Positions 51,331 through 59,565 of a stretch of DNA of 64,000 nt are shown in pieces. Each line of letters starts with the position of its first letter. Positions within the stretch are counted from its first letter, which is position 1. The DNA lies in NCBI GenBank assembly GCA_963743285.1, contig CAVUPF010000004.1, positions 1-64,000 of the forward strand. Reading direction: 5' to 3'. The DNA is from CAVUPF01 sp963743285 (GTDB lineage: Bacteria; Actinomycetota; Thermoleophilia; Solirubrobacterales; 70-9). Made by a program: the position numbers and the translations under genes. Under the pieces are notes generated by a model, which made no database searches, was not told the DNA's origin, and saw only the letters and a list, made by a program, of their open reading frames with translations.

Positions 51331-53169
51331 GTGATCGGCACCTACGCAGCCGTGCTGGCGGTTTGCGCCGCCTCGCTGGCCATCGGACAGGCGGCGATCA
51401 CGCTCTGCGGGTTGCGGCGCTGGTCGTGGCTGTCGCCAGCGGTGGGGTTGGCGCTGCTCTGCGCCGTCTGCTGGGGGACGGTGCGGCTGCCGGGGCACGG
51501 GACTATCTCAGCGGTCGCGGTCCTTCTGTTGGCGGGAGTCGCAGTCCTCTTCCTGCGCGGTCGCGTCGAGGCTGTGGGGGAGGCGCTGCGGGCCGGTGCG
51601 CCCGCCGCCGCCTTCGCGCTGGTGGCTGTCTCGCTGCCCTTCGTCGCCGAAGGCCACTTCGGCATCCTCGGCACCAGCTTCAACCCGGACATGTCCCAGC
51701 ACTTGCTGACGGCCTATCGCCTCGCCCACGGCGAAGGCTCCCGACTCCTGCGCCAGGGCTACCCGCTCGGCCCCCATGCGATCGTCGTCGCTTTGAACAA
51801 GGGCCTCGGCATCGGCCTCGTCCAAGGATTCAGCGGCCTTGCCGTGGCGACCGCCGTCCTAGCCACGCTGACCGCCCTCTCGGCCTTCGCTGAGCTCTCA
51901 CCGCTGCGCCGTACGGCCGGCGCCTTCCTTGTCGGCACCCCCTACATGGTCGCCTCCTACTTCGCCCAGGGCGACTTCAAGGAGACGATGCAAGCCCTTT
52001 TTGTTCTTGCCTTCGTCCTGTCGCTCCGAGAGATCTCGCAAGCTCGCGCAAGGGAGGGCTGGGCAGGGCAGCCACTCCGGATGGTCCCTGCAGCTTTGAT
52101 CGCCGTCGGGAGCGTCTACGTCTACAGCTTCCCGGGACTCATCTGGCTCGCGGGCGCCGCGATCATCTGGCTCGCAATTGAGGTCATATCGGGCCGGCGC
52201 CGCTCTTCTTCCGGTGGCCCAGGTGGGGCTGGGTCGAGGGCGGCCTCGACCGCAGGCCCCCCAGCTCCCGCGACAGGGCCCACGACCGAGCGGCCCCGAA
52301 GCTCGCTCGTGCGCCCGGTGCTACTCGCACTGCTCACCTTCCTGGTCCTGATCGCCCCCGAGGTCGGCCGCATGATCGACTTCCGCAGCTTCGAAACCTT
52401 CGCCCCAAACGGCCCTGGCCTCGGCAATCTCTTCGGCCAGATCTCGCCCTTCGAGGCGCTCGGGATCTGGCCCTCCGGCGACTTTCGCCTCGTTGCCGGC
52501 GGCGGCGCGGTGCCCGCGTTCGGCTACTACCTGGGCCTCGCCTTCGCCGCGATCCTGCTCGTCTACGGACTCGTGCTCTGCTGGCGCCGCCGCGAGACCG
52601 CGGTCATCGGCGGTCTGCTCGCCGCGGCGCTGGTTTATGGCGCCGCTCGCCTCGACGGTACGCCCTACACGGCCGCCAAGGCGATAGAGGTAGCGGCGCC
52701 GCTGGCGACGCTGACCATCGTCTTGCCGCTAGTGCGCCGACCCGTCGCTGGTCTTTACGTTTTCGCGGCCGGAGCCTGCTCGCTGCTCGCCCTGACCAAC
52801 GCCCCGATCGGCCCGACCTCATACACCCCGGCACTGACCGAGCTGCGGCCGCTGGTCGCCTCCGGGTCGACCCTGGTCCTGGCCCCCCACGAGCTGCTCG
52901 CTGACCAGCATGGCGCTCCCTACATCGCCTGGGAACTGCGCGGCGGCCGGGTCTGTATCAAGGCCGACTCGGCCGCCGGGGGTGCGCCGCCGCCGGGGGT
53001 GCGCTTCGTCCTCGCGCAGGGCTCGCCCTCCCGCCCGCCCTACCCGCACCTTCGGGTGCGCCGGGTCGCGGCGCCCTACGTGCTCTGGGAGCGGACCGGC
53101 CCCCTGAGGGGCAGGAGCCCCTGCCCGTTGATCGCCGTCCGCCAGGCACGTCAGGGACCGCCGCGCTGA
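51331..53169 (+). CDS. multi-TM membrane protein, GT-C glycosyltransferase-like
   Basis: A 612-aa membrane protein with about 12 helices. An extramembrane loop near residue 115 reads LGTSFNPDMSQHLLTAYRLA, with acidic and aromatic residues in the position of GT-C loop 1. A Pro/Ser/Ala-rich cytoplasmic linker lies at about 290-325, and the last 110 residues are soluble. It probably transfers sugars from a lipid carrier at the outer face, but substrate and acceptor are unknown. GTG start five bases after the half tRNA-Val repeat, with no clear ribosome site, so the 5' end may have been remade by integration. Confidence 0.68.
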   Translation: MIGTYAAVLAVCAASLAIGQAAITLCGLRRWSWLSPAVGLALLCAVCWGTVRLPGHGTISAVAVLLLAGVAVLFLRGRVEAVGEALRAGAPAAAFALVAVSLPFVAEGHFGILGTSFNPDMSQHLLTAYRLAHGEGSRLLRQGYPLGPHAIVVALNKGLGIGLVQGFSGLAVATAVLATLTALSAFAELSPLRRTAGAFLVGTPYMVASYFAQGDFKETMQALFVLAFVLSLREISQARAREGWAGQPLRMVPAALIAVGSVYVYSFPGLIWLAGAAIIWLAIEVISGRRRSSSGGPGGAGSRAASTAGPPAPATGPTTERPRSSLVRPVLLALLTFLVLIAPEVGRMIDFRSFETFAPNGPGLGNLFGQISPFEALGIWPSGDFRLVAGGGAVPAFGYYLGLAFAAILLVYGLVLCWRRRETAVIGGLLAAALVYGAARLDGTPYTAAKAIEVAAPLATLTIVLPLVRRPVAGLYVFAAGACSLLALTNAPIGPTSYTPALTELRPLVASGSTLVLAPHELLADQHGAPYIAWELRGGRVCIKADSAAGGAPPPGVRFVLAQGSPSRPPYPHLRVRRVAAPYVLWERTGPLRGRSPCPLIAVRQARQGPPR

Positions 53170-53208
53170 ACCGCGCTTCGCCAGGGCGCCTCAAGCACCA
53201 CGGGTAGC

Positions 53209-55155
53209 ATGGCAAGCATCGAGGCTACGACCCAAAAGATCACCGTCAGGCTTCCCGATGGCACTCCCCTGGAGCTGCCTGGGGAGGCCAGCGGAGCAGA
53301 CGCCGCCGCCGCGATCGGCCCCGGTTTGGCGAAGGCCGCACTGGCGATCCGCGTCGACGGCGAGCTGCGCGACCTCGCAGCGCAACTGCCCGACGGGGCT
53401 GAGATAGCGATCCTCACCGATCGCGACCCCGAGGCGCTGCAGCTGATCCGCCACGACGCCGCCCACGTGCTGGCCGAGGCGGTCCGAGAGCTCTACCCGG
53501 GGACGAAGGTGACGATCGGGCCGGCGATCGAGGACGGCTTCTACTACGACTTCGACTTCCCCGACGAGGTGAGGGTCACCGACGCCGACCTGGAGCGGAT
53601 CGAGGCGGCGATGCGCACCCACATCGAGTCCGACGAGGTGTTCTCCCGCCGCGATCTCCCGGTCGCCGAGGCGATCGAGGTCTTCAAGGCCCAGGGGGAG
53701 GACTACAAGGTCGAGCTGATCGAGGACCTGGCCCGCGACAAAGGGGTCGAGACGGTGTCTCTCTACCGCAACGGTCCCTTCGAGGATCTCTGCCGCGGCC
53801 CCCACGGCCCCTCGACCGGTCAGATCAAGGCGGTCAGGCTGAGCTCCCTCGCCGGCGCCTACTGGCGCGGCGACGAGACCCGCCAGATGCTGACCCGGAT
53901 CTACGGCACCGCCTTCTTCTCGAAGAAGGACCTCGAGGCCAACCTGGAGCGCATCGAGCAGGCAAAGGCGCGCGACCACCGCCGCCTCGGTCCCCAGCTC
54001 GGCCTTTTCATGCTTCGCGAGGAGGCACCCGGGGTCCCCTTCTGGCTGCCCAACGGAACCACCCTGCTGCGGCTGATCGAAGACGAGGTGCAAAAACAGT
54101 TGCGCAGGCGCGGCTACAGCGAGATCGCCACTCCTCAGATGCTCGACGAGGAGCTCTGGCATCGCTCCGGGCACTGGGACAACTACAAGGAGAACATGTA
54201 CTTCACCGAGGCCGACGGGCGCCGCCTTGCGCTGCGGCCGATGAACTGCCCCGGCGCCTGTCTCGTCTACGGATCTGAGCGTCACTCCTACCGCGAGCTG
54301 CCGCTGCGGCTGGCCGAGTTCGGTCGCGTCTCCCGCAACGAGCGCGAGGGCGTCCTGCACGGGCTGCTGCGGGTCCGCGCCTTCACCCAGGACGATGCCC
54401 ACGTCTACTGCACCGAGGAGCAGATCGCCGACGAGGTGGCCGACATCTGCGAGGCGATCGACGAGCTGTACGCACGCTTCGGCTTTGAGGACGTGCGGGT
54501 TGAGCTCTCGACCCGGCCGGAGAAGTCGATCGGCACCGAGGAGCAGTGGTCAAAGGCCGAGGCGGCGCTGACCGAGGCGCTCGATCGTCAGGGCCGCGAC
54601 TACGCGCTCAACCCTGGCGACGGCGCCTTCTACGGGCCGAAGATCGACTTCCACATCACCGATGCGCTCGACCGCTCCTGGCAGTGCGGGACCTGCCAGC
54701 TCGACTTCCAGATGCCCGAACGCTTTGGCCTCACCTACATCGGGGCCGATGACGCCCCCCACTGCCCGGTGATGATCCATCGCGCCCTGCTCGGCTCGAT
54801 GGAGCGCTTCGCGGGGATCTTGATCGAGCACTACGCCGGCCGCTTCCCGACCTGGCTGGCGCCGCTGCAGGCGGTGGTGCTGCCGGTCTCCGAGCGCCAT
54901 AACCCCTACGCCCGGCGAGTCGCCGCGGAGCTGGTCGAGGCCGGCGTGCGGGCCGGCCTCGACCAGCGCTCTGAGTCGGTCGGCAAGAAGATCCGCGCCG
55001 CCGAGCTGGGCCGCTACCCCTACATGCTGGTAGTCGGCGATCGCGAGGAGGCAAGCGGCGCGCTCGCCGTCCGCTCCCACTCCGAGGGCGAGCTGGGCGC
55101 GATGCCGGTGGCCGCCTTCGCCGAGCTCATCCGCGATCAGAGCGAGGTTGGCTGA
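53209..55155 (+). CDS. thrS: threonine--tRNA ligase
   Basis: A 648-aa class II synthetase. Domains in order: TGS (about 8-70), the editing domain with HDAAHVLAEAV and PAIEDGFYYDFDFP, the catalytic core with PNGTTLLRLIEDEV, RPMNCPGACLVYGSERHSYR (zinc-binding Cys of MNCPG), EFGRVSRNEREGVLHGLLRV (motif 2), DGAFYGPKIDFHI, and the C-terminal anticodon domain (LPVSERHNPYARRVAAELVE). It charges tRNA-Thr with threonine and edits serine. ATG start 39 bases after the preceding gene. No T-box leader is evident. Confidence 0.97.
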   Translation: MASIEATTQKITVRLPDGTPLELPGEASGADAAAAIGPGLAKAALAIRVDGELRDLAAQLPDGAEIAILTDRDPEALQLIRHDAAHVLAEAVRELYPGTKVTIGPAIEDGFYYDFDFPDEVRVTDADLERIEAAMRTHIESDEVFSRRDLPVAEAIEVFKAQGEDYKVELIEDLARDKGVETVSLYRNGPFEDLCRGPHGPSTGQIKAVRLSSLAGAYWRGDETRQMLTRIYGTAFFSKKDLEANLERIEQAKARDHRRLGPQLGLFMLREEAPGVPFWLPNGTTLLRLIEDEVQKQLRRRGYSEIATPQMLDEELWHRSGHWDNYKENMYFTEADGRRLALRPMNCPGACLVYGSERHSYRELPLRLAEFGRVSRNEREGVLHGLLRVRAFTQDDAHVYCTEEQIADEVADICEAIDELYARFGFEDVRVELSTRPEKSIGTEEQWSKAEAALTEALDRQGRDYALNPGDGAFYGPKIDFHITDALDRSWQCGTCQLDFQMPERFGLTYIGADDAPHCPVMIHRALLGSMERFAGILIEHYAGRFPTWLAPLQAVVLPVSERHNPYARRVAAELVEAGVRAGLDQRSESVGKKIRAAELGRYPYMLVVGDREEASGALAVRSHSEGELGAMPVAAFAELIRDQSEVG

Positions 55156-55189
55156 GACCTCAAATCGGTGCCAATCGCCGCCGTGCCTC

Positions 55190-55195
55190 TATACT
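55190..55195 (+). promoter_or_regulatory. possible -10 box upstream of infC
   Basis: TATACT in the thrS-infC gap, about 114 bases before the infC start. A matching -35 box is not clear. If used, infC has a long leader, as expected for a gene controlled at the level of translation. Confidence 0.3.
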
Positions 55196-55308
55196 GCGCC
55201 GACTTGATCGCAGGCACCCACAACACCCCGTCGCGCCGCTGAGCGTCGTCGTGCCCGCGCCCCTACCTCTCCTCTCTCCCTCTTGAAGCTCCACCACTCC
55301 TCTCGATA

Positions 55309-55929
55309 GTGCCGATTCCGCGCAGGTTCGATCGCCGCCCCCCAGAGCGCGACACGACAAGGGTCAATGAGCGGATCCGGGTCTCTCAGGTGCGCCTGAT
55401 CGGGGCTGATGGAGAGCAGCTCGGGATCGTTGACACAGCCGAAGCGCTGAAACGCGCCCAGGAGGCCGACCTCGACCTGGTCGAGGTTGCCCCCAACTCA
55501 AAGCCACCGGTCACCCGCCTGCTCGACTACTCGAAGTACAAATACGAGCAGGAGCAAAAGCAGAAGGCCGCCCGCAAGCACCAGCAGCAAGTCAACATCC
55601 GGGAGATCAAGCTGCGCCCGAAGATCGCCGCCCACGACTATGAGACCAAGAAGGGCCACGTCGAGCGCTTCTTGCGCCACCAGGACAAGGTGAAGATTAC
55701 GATCATGTTCCGTGGTCGCGAGCAGGCGCACCCAGAGCGGGGGAGGGCACTCTTGCAGCGGTTGTTCGAGGATCTCGACGGGCTCGCGGTGATCGAGTCC
55801 GAGCCGCTCCAGGAGGGCCGCAACATGAGCATGCTGCTGGCCCCTGGCAAGGAGGCCCTGAGGACCGTCGAGGAACTCGCCGCCGGGGGGGACGACGAGC
55901 CGGCTGGCGACGCTGCGGCTCAGGGCTAG
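55309..55929 (+). CDS. infC: translation initiation factor IF-3
   Basis: A 206-aa protein with both IF-3 domains: N-terminal RVNERIRVSQVRLIGADGEQ then EADLDLVEVAPNSKPPVTRL, Lys-rich linker, and C-terminal VNIREIKLRPKIAAHDYETK then VKITIMFRGREQAHPERG. It binds the 30S subunit and checks start codons. It begins with GTG and no Shine-Dalgarno sequence is visible; unusual infC starts are known to let IF-3 repress itself in other bacteria. A 20-residue C-terminal Gly/Asp/Ala tail is lineage-specific. The stop overlaps the wecB stop on the other strand. Confidence 0.95.
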   Translation: MPIPRRFDRRPPERDTTRVNERIRVSQVRLIGADGEQLGIVDTAEALKRAQEADLDLVEVAPNSKPPVTRLLDYSKYKYEQEQKQKAARKHQQQVNIREIKLRPKIAAHDYETKKGHVERFLRHQDKVKITIMFRGREQAHPERGRALLQRLFEDLDGLAVIESEPLQEGRNMSMLLAPGKEALRTVEELAAGGDDEPAGDAAAQG

Positions 55930-56999
55930 TCACCGGCGATCACAGCTGCGATCCGCTCGGCGGCGCGACCGTCCCAGAGCGGGGGAGGCTCGGAGTTGCC
56001 CGAGGTTCGCTCGGCGAGGGCGGCCGGGATCGTCGCGATCGCGGCCGGGTCGAGGCCGAGCAGCGTGTTGGTCCCGGCCCTGAGGGTGACCGGGCGCTCC
56101 GTGTTGTCGCGCAGGGTGAAGCAGGGGATGCCGAGGAATGTGGTCTCCTCCTGGATGCCGCCGGAGTCGGTCAGCACCGCGCCCGCGTCGGCGAGCAACG
56201 AGAGGAAGTCGACATAGCCGAGCGGCTCGGAGAGCAGCAGCCCGGGATGCTCGGCGCGGGCCTTCTCCATCATCTTGCGGGTCCGAGGGTGGACGGGGAA
56301 GACGACGGGCATCTGGCGGGCGAGGGAGGTGAGCTGCTCCATCGTCTGCTCCAACAGCGGGCCGTCGACGAGGGCCGGGCGGTGAAGAGTGACGAGCGCG
56401 TAGTGGCCCTGCTTGACCCCGAGCCGAGCGGCGACGTGCGCCGCGCGGAAACGGTCCTCGAGCGCGACCACGGTGTCGATCATCGTGTTGCCGACGAAGT
56501 ACATGCGCTCCTCGGGGATCCCCTCGGCACGCAGATTCGCAATCGCCTCCTCGGAGTGCAGGAAGAGGTACTCGGCGAAGCGGTCGGCGACGATCCGGTT
56601 CACCTCCTCCGGCATCGTCAGGTCGAAGCTGCGCAGGCCCGACTCGATGTGGGCGATGGGGATGCCCATCTTCACCGCGGTCAGTGCCGCCGCCAGGGTC
56701 GAGTTGACGTCACCGGGGACGATCACCAGGTCGGGCTGCTCCGCCACTAGGACTGGCTCCAGTCGCTCCATCGCTCTCGCCGTTTGCTGCGCGTGAGTGC
56801 CGGAGCCGATATCGAGCATGTGGTCGGGCGCCGGCACGCCCAACTCCTCGAGGAAGACCTCCGACATCAGCCGGTCGTAGTGCTGTCCGGTGTGGACGAT
56901 GGTGTGGGCTGCGCCGGGGAGCCGCTCACGCAGCGCCGCGATCACCGGCGCCGTCTTGACGAAGTTCGGCCTGGTCCCGACGACGTAGACGATCCGCAT
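55926..56999 (-). CDS. wecB: UDP-N-acetylglucosamine 2-epimerase (non-hydrolysing)
   Basis: A 357-aa enzyme. It begins MRIVYVVGTRPNFVKTAPVI, has VHTGQHYDRLMSEVFLEELG, LVIVPGDVNSTLAAALTA, AHIESGLRSFDLTMPEEVNR and LTDSGGIQEETTFLGIPCFT, the full signature of WecB/MnaA. It interconverts UDP-GlcNAc and UDP-ManNAc for cell-wall or capsule polymers. The ATG at 56999 gives the standard N-terminus; the longer frame to 57317 is spurious. It stands on the reverse strand between infC and rpmI, and its stop shares the palindrome CTAG with the infC stop. Confidence 0.95.
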   Translation of the reverse strand: MRIVYVVGTRPNFVKTAPVIAALRERLPGAAHTIVHTGQHYDRLMSEVFLEELGVPAPDHMLDIGSGTHAQQTARAMERLEPVLVAEQPDLVIVPGDVNSTLAAALTAVKMGIPIAHIESGLRSFDLTMPEEVNRIVADRFAEYLFLHSEEAIANLRAEGIPEERMYFVGNTMIDTVVALEDRFRAAHVAARLGVKQGHYALVTLHRPALVDGPLLEQTMEQLTSLARQMPVVFPVHPRTRKMMEKARAEHPGLLLSEPLGYVDFLSLLADAGAVLTDSGGIQEETTFLGIPCFTLRDNTERPVTLRAGTNTLLGLDPAAIATIPAALAERTSGNSEPPPLWDGRAAERIAAVIAGD

Positions 57000-57073
57000 G
57001 CGGCGCCAGCGTACCTGCGCCGCCCGGCGACCCGGGCGGAGCCGGTCGCCCGTCTGCTTCAATACGCGTCCCG

Positions 57074-57274
57074 ATGCCCAAGATGAAGACTCATTCCGGC
57101 GCCAAGAAGCGGTTTCGCAAGACCGGGACCGGCAAGCTGCGCGGGCGGCGAGCCTACTCGAGCCATATCCTCGAGAAAAAGTCGCCGAAGCGGAAGCGGC
57201 GGATGGCGCGGCCGGTGGAGATCGCCCCCGCCGACCTGAAGACCGTCCGCACCCTGCTCGGGGGCGGCAAGTGA
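57074..57274 (+). CDS. rpmI: 50S ribosomal protein L35
   Basis: A 66-aa basic protein beginning MPKMKTHSGAKKRFRKTGTG then KLRGRRAYSSHILEKKSPKR, the L35 signature. It overlaps rplT by four bases (GTGA). Since wecB points the other way upstream, rpmI must be read from its own promoter in the 74-base gap at 57000-57073 or from read-through. Confidence 0.96.
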   Translation: MPKMKTHSGAKKRFRKTGTGKLRGRRAYSSHILEKKSPKRKRRMARPVEIAPADLKTVRTLLGGGK

Positions 57275-57630
57275 GCCGGGTCAAGCGCTCCGTCCCTGCG
57301 CGCAAGAAGCGTCGCAAGGTGCTGAAGGAAGCGAAGGGCTATTTCGGCCGCAAGCACTCCTCCTACCGCTTCGCCAAAGAGCAGGTGCAGCGCTCGGGGA
57401 TGTATGCCTATCGCGACCGGCGCAACCGCAAGCGCGACTTCCGTCGGCTCTGGATCACCCGCATCAACGCGGCGGCGCGGCTTGAGGGCATGAGCTACTC
57501 GGAGCTGATCAATGGCCTCAGCAAGGCCGAGGTCGAGGTCAACCGCAAGATGCTCGCCGAGATCGCCGTCAACGACCGCGACGCGTTCCGCCGATTCGTG
57601 GAGCTAGCCCGGGAGGGTGCGGCCGCCTAG
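57271..57630 (+). CDS. rplT: 50S ribosomal protein L20
   Basis: A 119-aa basic protein: MSRVKRSVPARKKRRKVLKE then GYFGRKHSSYRFAKEQVQRS and RLWITRINAAARLEGMSYSE, the L20 signature. It starts at the GTG that overlaps the rpmI stop. L20 helps assemble the 50S subunit and in other bacteria represses its own operon. It is followed by a strong terminator. Confidence 0.97.
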   Translation: MSRVKRSVPARKKRRKVLKEAKGYFGRKHSSYRFAKEQVQRSGMYAYRDRRNRKRDFRRLWITRINAAARLEGMSYSELINGLSKAEVEVNRKMLAEIAVNDRDAFRRFVELAREGAAA

Positions 57631-57658
57631 CCGTAGCCACAGAACTCCACACTCCCGG

Positions 57659-57685
57659 GCGGGCCGTCTTCACGGCCCGCTTTTT
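57659..57685 (+). terminator. intrinsic terminator after rplT
   Basis: A nine-base stem GCGGGCCGT/ACGGCCCGC with loop CTTC, followed by TTTTT (57681-57685). A textbook Rho-independent terminator ending the rpmI-rplT unit. Confidence 0.92.
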
Positions 57686-57725
57686 CGTTCCAGGAGAACA
57701 CCCAACCGAACAGAAACGACAACCG

Positions 57726-58514
57726 ATGATCGCCAGCCCCCACAACGAGAAGCTGAAGCTGGTCCGCAGGCTGCGCCAGCGCAAGTACCGGGATCGCGAG
57801 GGCGCGTTCGTCACCGAGGGCGAGGATCTGGTCGAGGCTGGGCTGGCAGCCGGCGTTGAACCGCGCTTCCTGCTGAGCGCCGCCGGCAGCGGTTTGGGGG
57901 GCGAGGAGGTGGAGCCGGGGCTGTTGGCCAGGTATGCCTCGCTCGGGTCGGGGACCAGGGCGATCGCGGTCTGGCCGCAGGGCTGGGCGCAGCGGGTCGA
58001 GCCTCCCTGTCTCTATCTTCACGCCGTCGCCGACCCCGGCAACGTCGGCGCGATCCTCCGCACCGCTCACGCCCTGATCGGCGGCACCGTAGTGCTCGGG
58101 CCGGGCTGCGCCGACCCGTACGCGCCGAAGGCGGTGCGCGCCAGCATGGGGTCGATCTTCGGCCAGCCGCTCCTCCGCGCGGGGGTGGCGGATACGCCAG
58201 CGCCCCGGGTCGCCCTGGTCGCCCACGGCGATGAGGGCCTGGCGGGGCTCGAGATCGCGGCGACGCTCTGCCTGGGCGCGGAGCGGGGGGGCCTGCCGCC
58301 CGAGGTTCTGGCGCGCTGCGATGCCGAGCTGACAATCCCTTTGCGCCCCGCGGCAGCCGAGTCGCTAAACGTCGCGGCCGTCGCGGCGATTGCCTGCGAG
58401 CACGTAGCGCAGACCGCACCCGGGTCGGATTCCTTGCCGGCAAACGAAGTGCGGGCCCCCGCTCCCAAGCGACTATCGTCGCGCGCCATGCCGGAGGCTA
58501 AGCCCGATGCTTGA
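57726..58514 (+). CDS. TrmH/SpoU-family RNA 2'-O-methyltransferase
   Basis: A 262-aa SPOUT methyltransferase. The N-terminal substrate-binding part (MIASPHNEKLKLVRRLRQRK, EGAFVTEGEDLVEAG) precedes the knotted catalytic part with VADPGNVGAILRTAHALIGG, CADPYAPKAVRASMGSIFGQ, LCLGAERGGLPPEVL and TIPLRPAAAESLNVAAVAAI (motifs 1-3). It methylates a ribose in rRNA or tRNA using SAM. This gene commonly sits between rplT and pheS. It overlaps pheS by eight bases. Confidence 0.92.
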   Translation: MIASPHNEKLKLVRRLRQRKYRDREGAFVTEGEDLVEAGLAAGVEPRFLLSAAGSGLGGEEVEPGLLARYASLGSGTRAIAVWPQGWAQRVEPPCLYLHAVADPGNVGAILRTAHALIGGTVVLGPGCADPYAPKAVRASMGSIFGQPLLRAGVADTPAPRVALVAHGDEGLAGLEIAATLCLGAERGGLPPEVLARCDAELTIPLRPAAAESLNVAAVAAIACEHVAQTAPGSDSLPANEVRAPAPKRLSSRAMPEAKPDA

Positions 58515-59565
58515 GCGGATCGAAGAGATCAGGGGCGAGGCCGGCGCAGCGATCGAGGCGGCGGCCGGGACCGCCGAGCTGGATGGGCTGCGGGTCCGCT
58601 ACCTCGGCCGCAAGGCAGAGCTGACCGGGATCCTGCGCAGCATCGCCGGGCTACCCGACGAGCAGCGGGGCAAGGTCGGCGCCGCTGCCAATGAGGCGCG
58701 CCGAGCGCTCGAAGCGCAACTCGGGTCGCGCGCCGAGCAGCTTGACGCAGCCGAGCTGGAGGCCCGGCTGCTCTCCGACGGGGTCGACGTCACCCTGCCT
58801 GGCGCCCCGCCCCTCCCGGTCGGCCACATCCACCTGATCAGCCGCACCACGCGCCAGATCGAGGACGTGATGGTCGGCCTCGGCTATCGGGTCATGGAGG
58901 GCCCCGAGATCGAGCACGACTACTACAACTTCACCGCGCTAAACCACCCACCTGGCCACCCGGCGCGGATGCTCCAGGACACCTTCTACGTGCAATCGCA
59001 CCCGGAGGTGCTGTTGCGCACCCACACATCGCCAGTTCAGATCCGCGCGATGGAGACCCAGCCGCCGCCGATCTTCATCATCGCCCCCGGCAAGGTCTAC
59101 CGGCGCGACTCCGATGCCACCCACAGCCCGATGTTCCAGCAGATCGAGGGGTTGGCGATCGGCGAGGGAATCACCCTCGCCGACCTCCAGGGCACCCTGC
59201 GGGAGATGCTGAGGGCGGTCTTCGGCGAGGGGCGCGAGGTCCGTCTGCGGCCGCACTTCTTTCCCTTCACTGAGCCCAGCGTCGAGGTCGACGTCTCCTG
59301 CTTTAAGTGCGATGGCGCCGGCGCGCTCGCCGACGGCTCCCGCTGCAGCCTCTGCAAGGGAGCGGGTTGGATCGAGGTGCTGGGCGCCGGCATGGTCGAC
59401 CCCAACGTGCTCGGCTTCGTCGAGCCCCATGGATATGACCCTGAGCAGGTGCAGGGCTTCGCCTTCGGCTTGGGGGTCGAGCGGATCGCGATGCTGAGCC
59501 ACGGGGTGCCGGACCTGAGGCGCTTCTTCGATAACGACGTCGGGGCCTTGGAGCAGTTCCGGTGA
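58507..59565 (+). CDS. pheS: phenylalanine--tRNA ligase alpha subunit
   Basis: A 352-aa subunit. N-terminal coiled coil (about 1-85), then the class II core: PVGHIHLISRTTRQIEDVMV, VMEGPEIEHDYYNFTALNHP, THTSPVQIRAMETQPPPIFI, PGKVYRRDSDATHSPMFQQI (motif 2) and GFAFGLGVERIAMLSHGVPD (motif 3). A CFKC...CSLC insertion (about 263-280) probably binds zinc, as in a subset of bacterial PheS. It works as alpha2beta2 with PheT. The ATG overlaps the upstream methyltransferase gene, and the stop overlaps pheT. Confidence 0.97.
   Translation: MLERIEEIRGEAGAAIEAAAGTAELDGLRVRYLGRKAELTGILRSIAGLPDEQRGKVGAAANEARRALEAQLGSRAEQLDAAELEARLLSDGVDVTLPGAPPLPVGHIHLISRTTRQIEDVMVGLGYRVMEGPEIEHDYYNFTALNHPPGHPARMLQDTFYVQSHPEVLLRTHTSPVQIRAMETQPPPIFIIAPGKVYRRDSDATHSPMFQQIEGLAIGEGITLADLQGTLREMLRAVFGEGREVRLRPHFFPFTEPSVEVDVSCFKCDGAGALADGSRCSLCKGAGWIEVLGAGMVDPNVLGFVEPHGYDPEQVQGFAFGLGVERIAMLSHGVPDLRRFFDNDVGALEQFR

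Noticed and set aside
53191..54402. 403-aa reverse-strand frame opposite thrS
   Set aside because: Antisense of the ThrS catalytic gene, with no family-like sequence.
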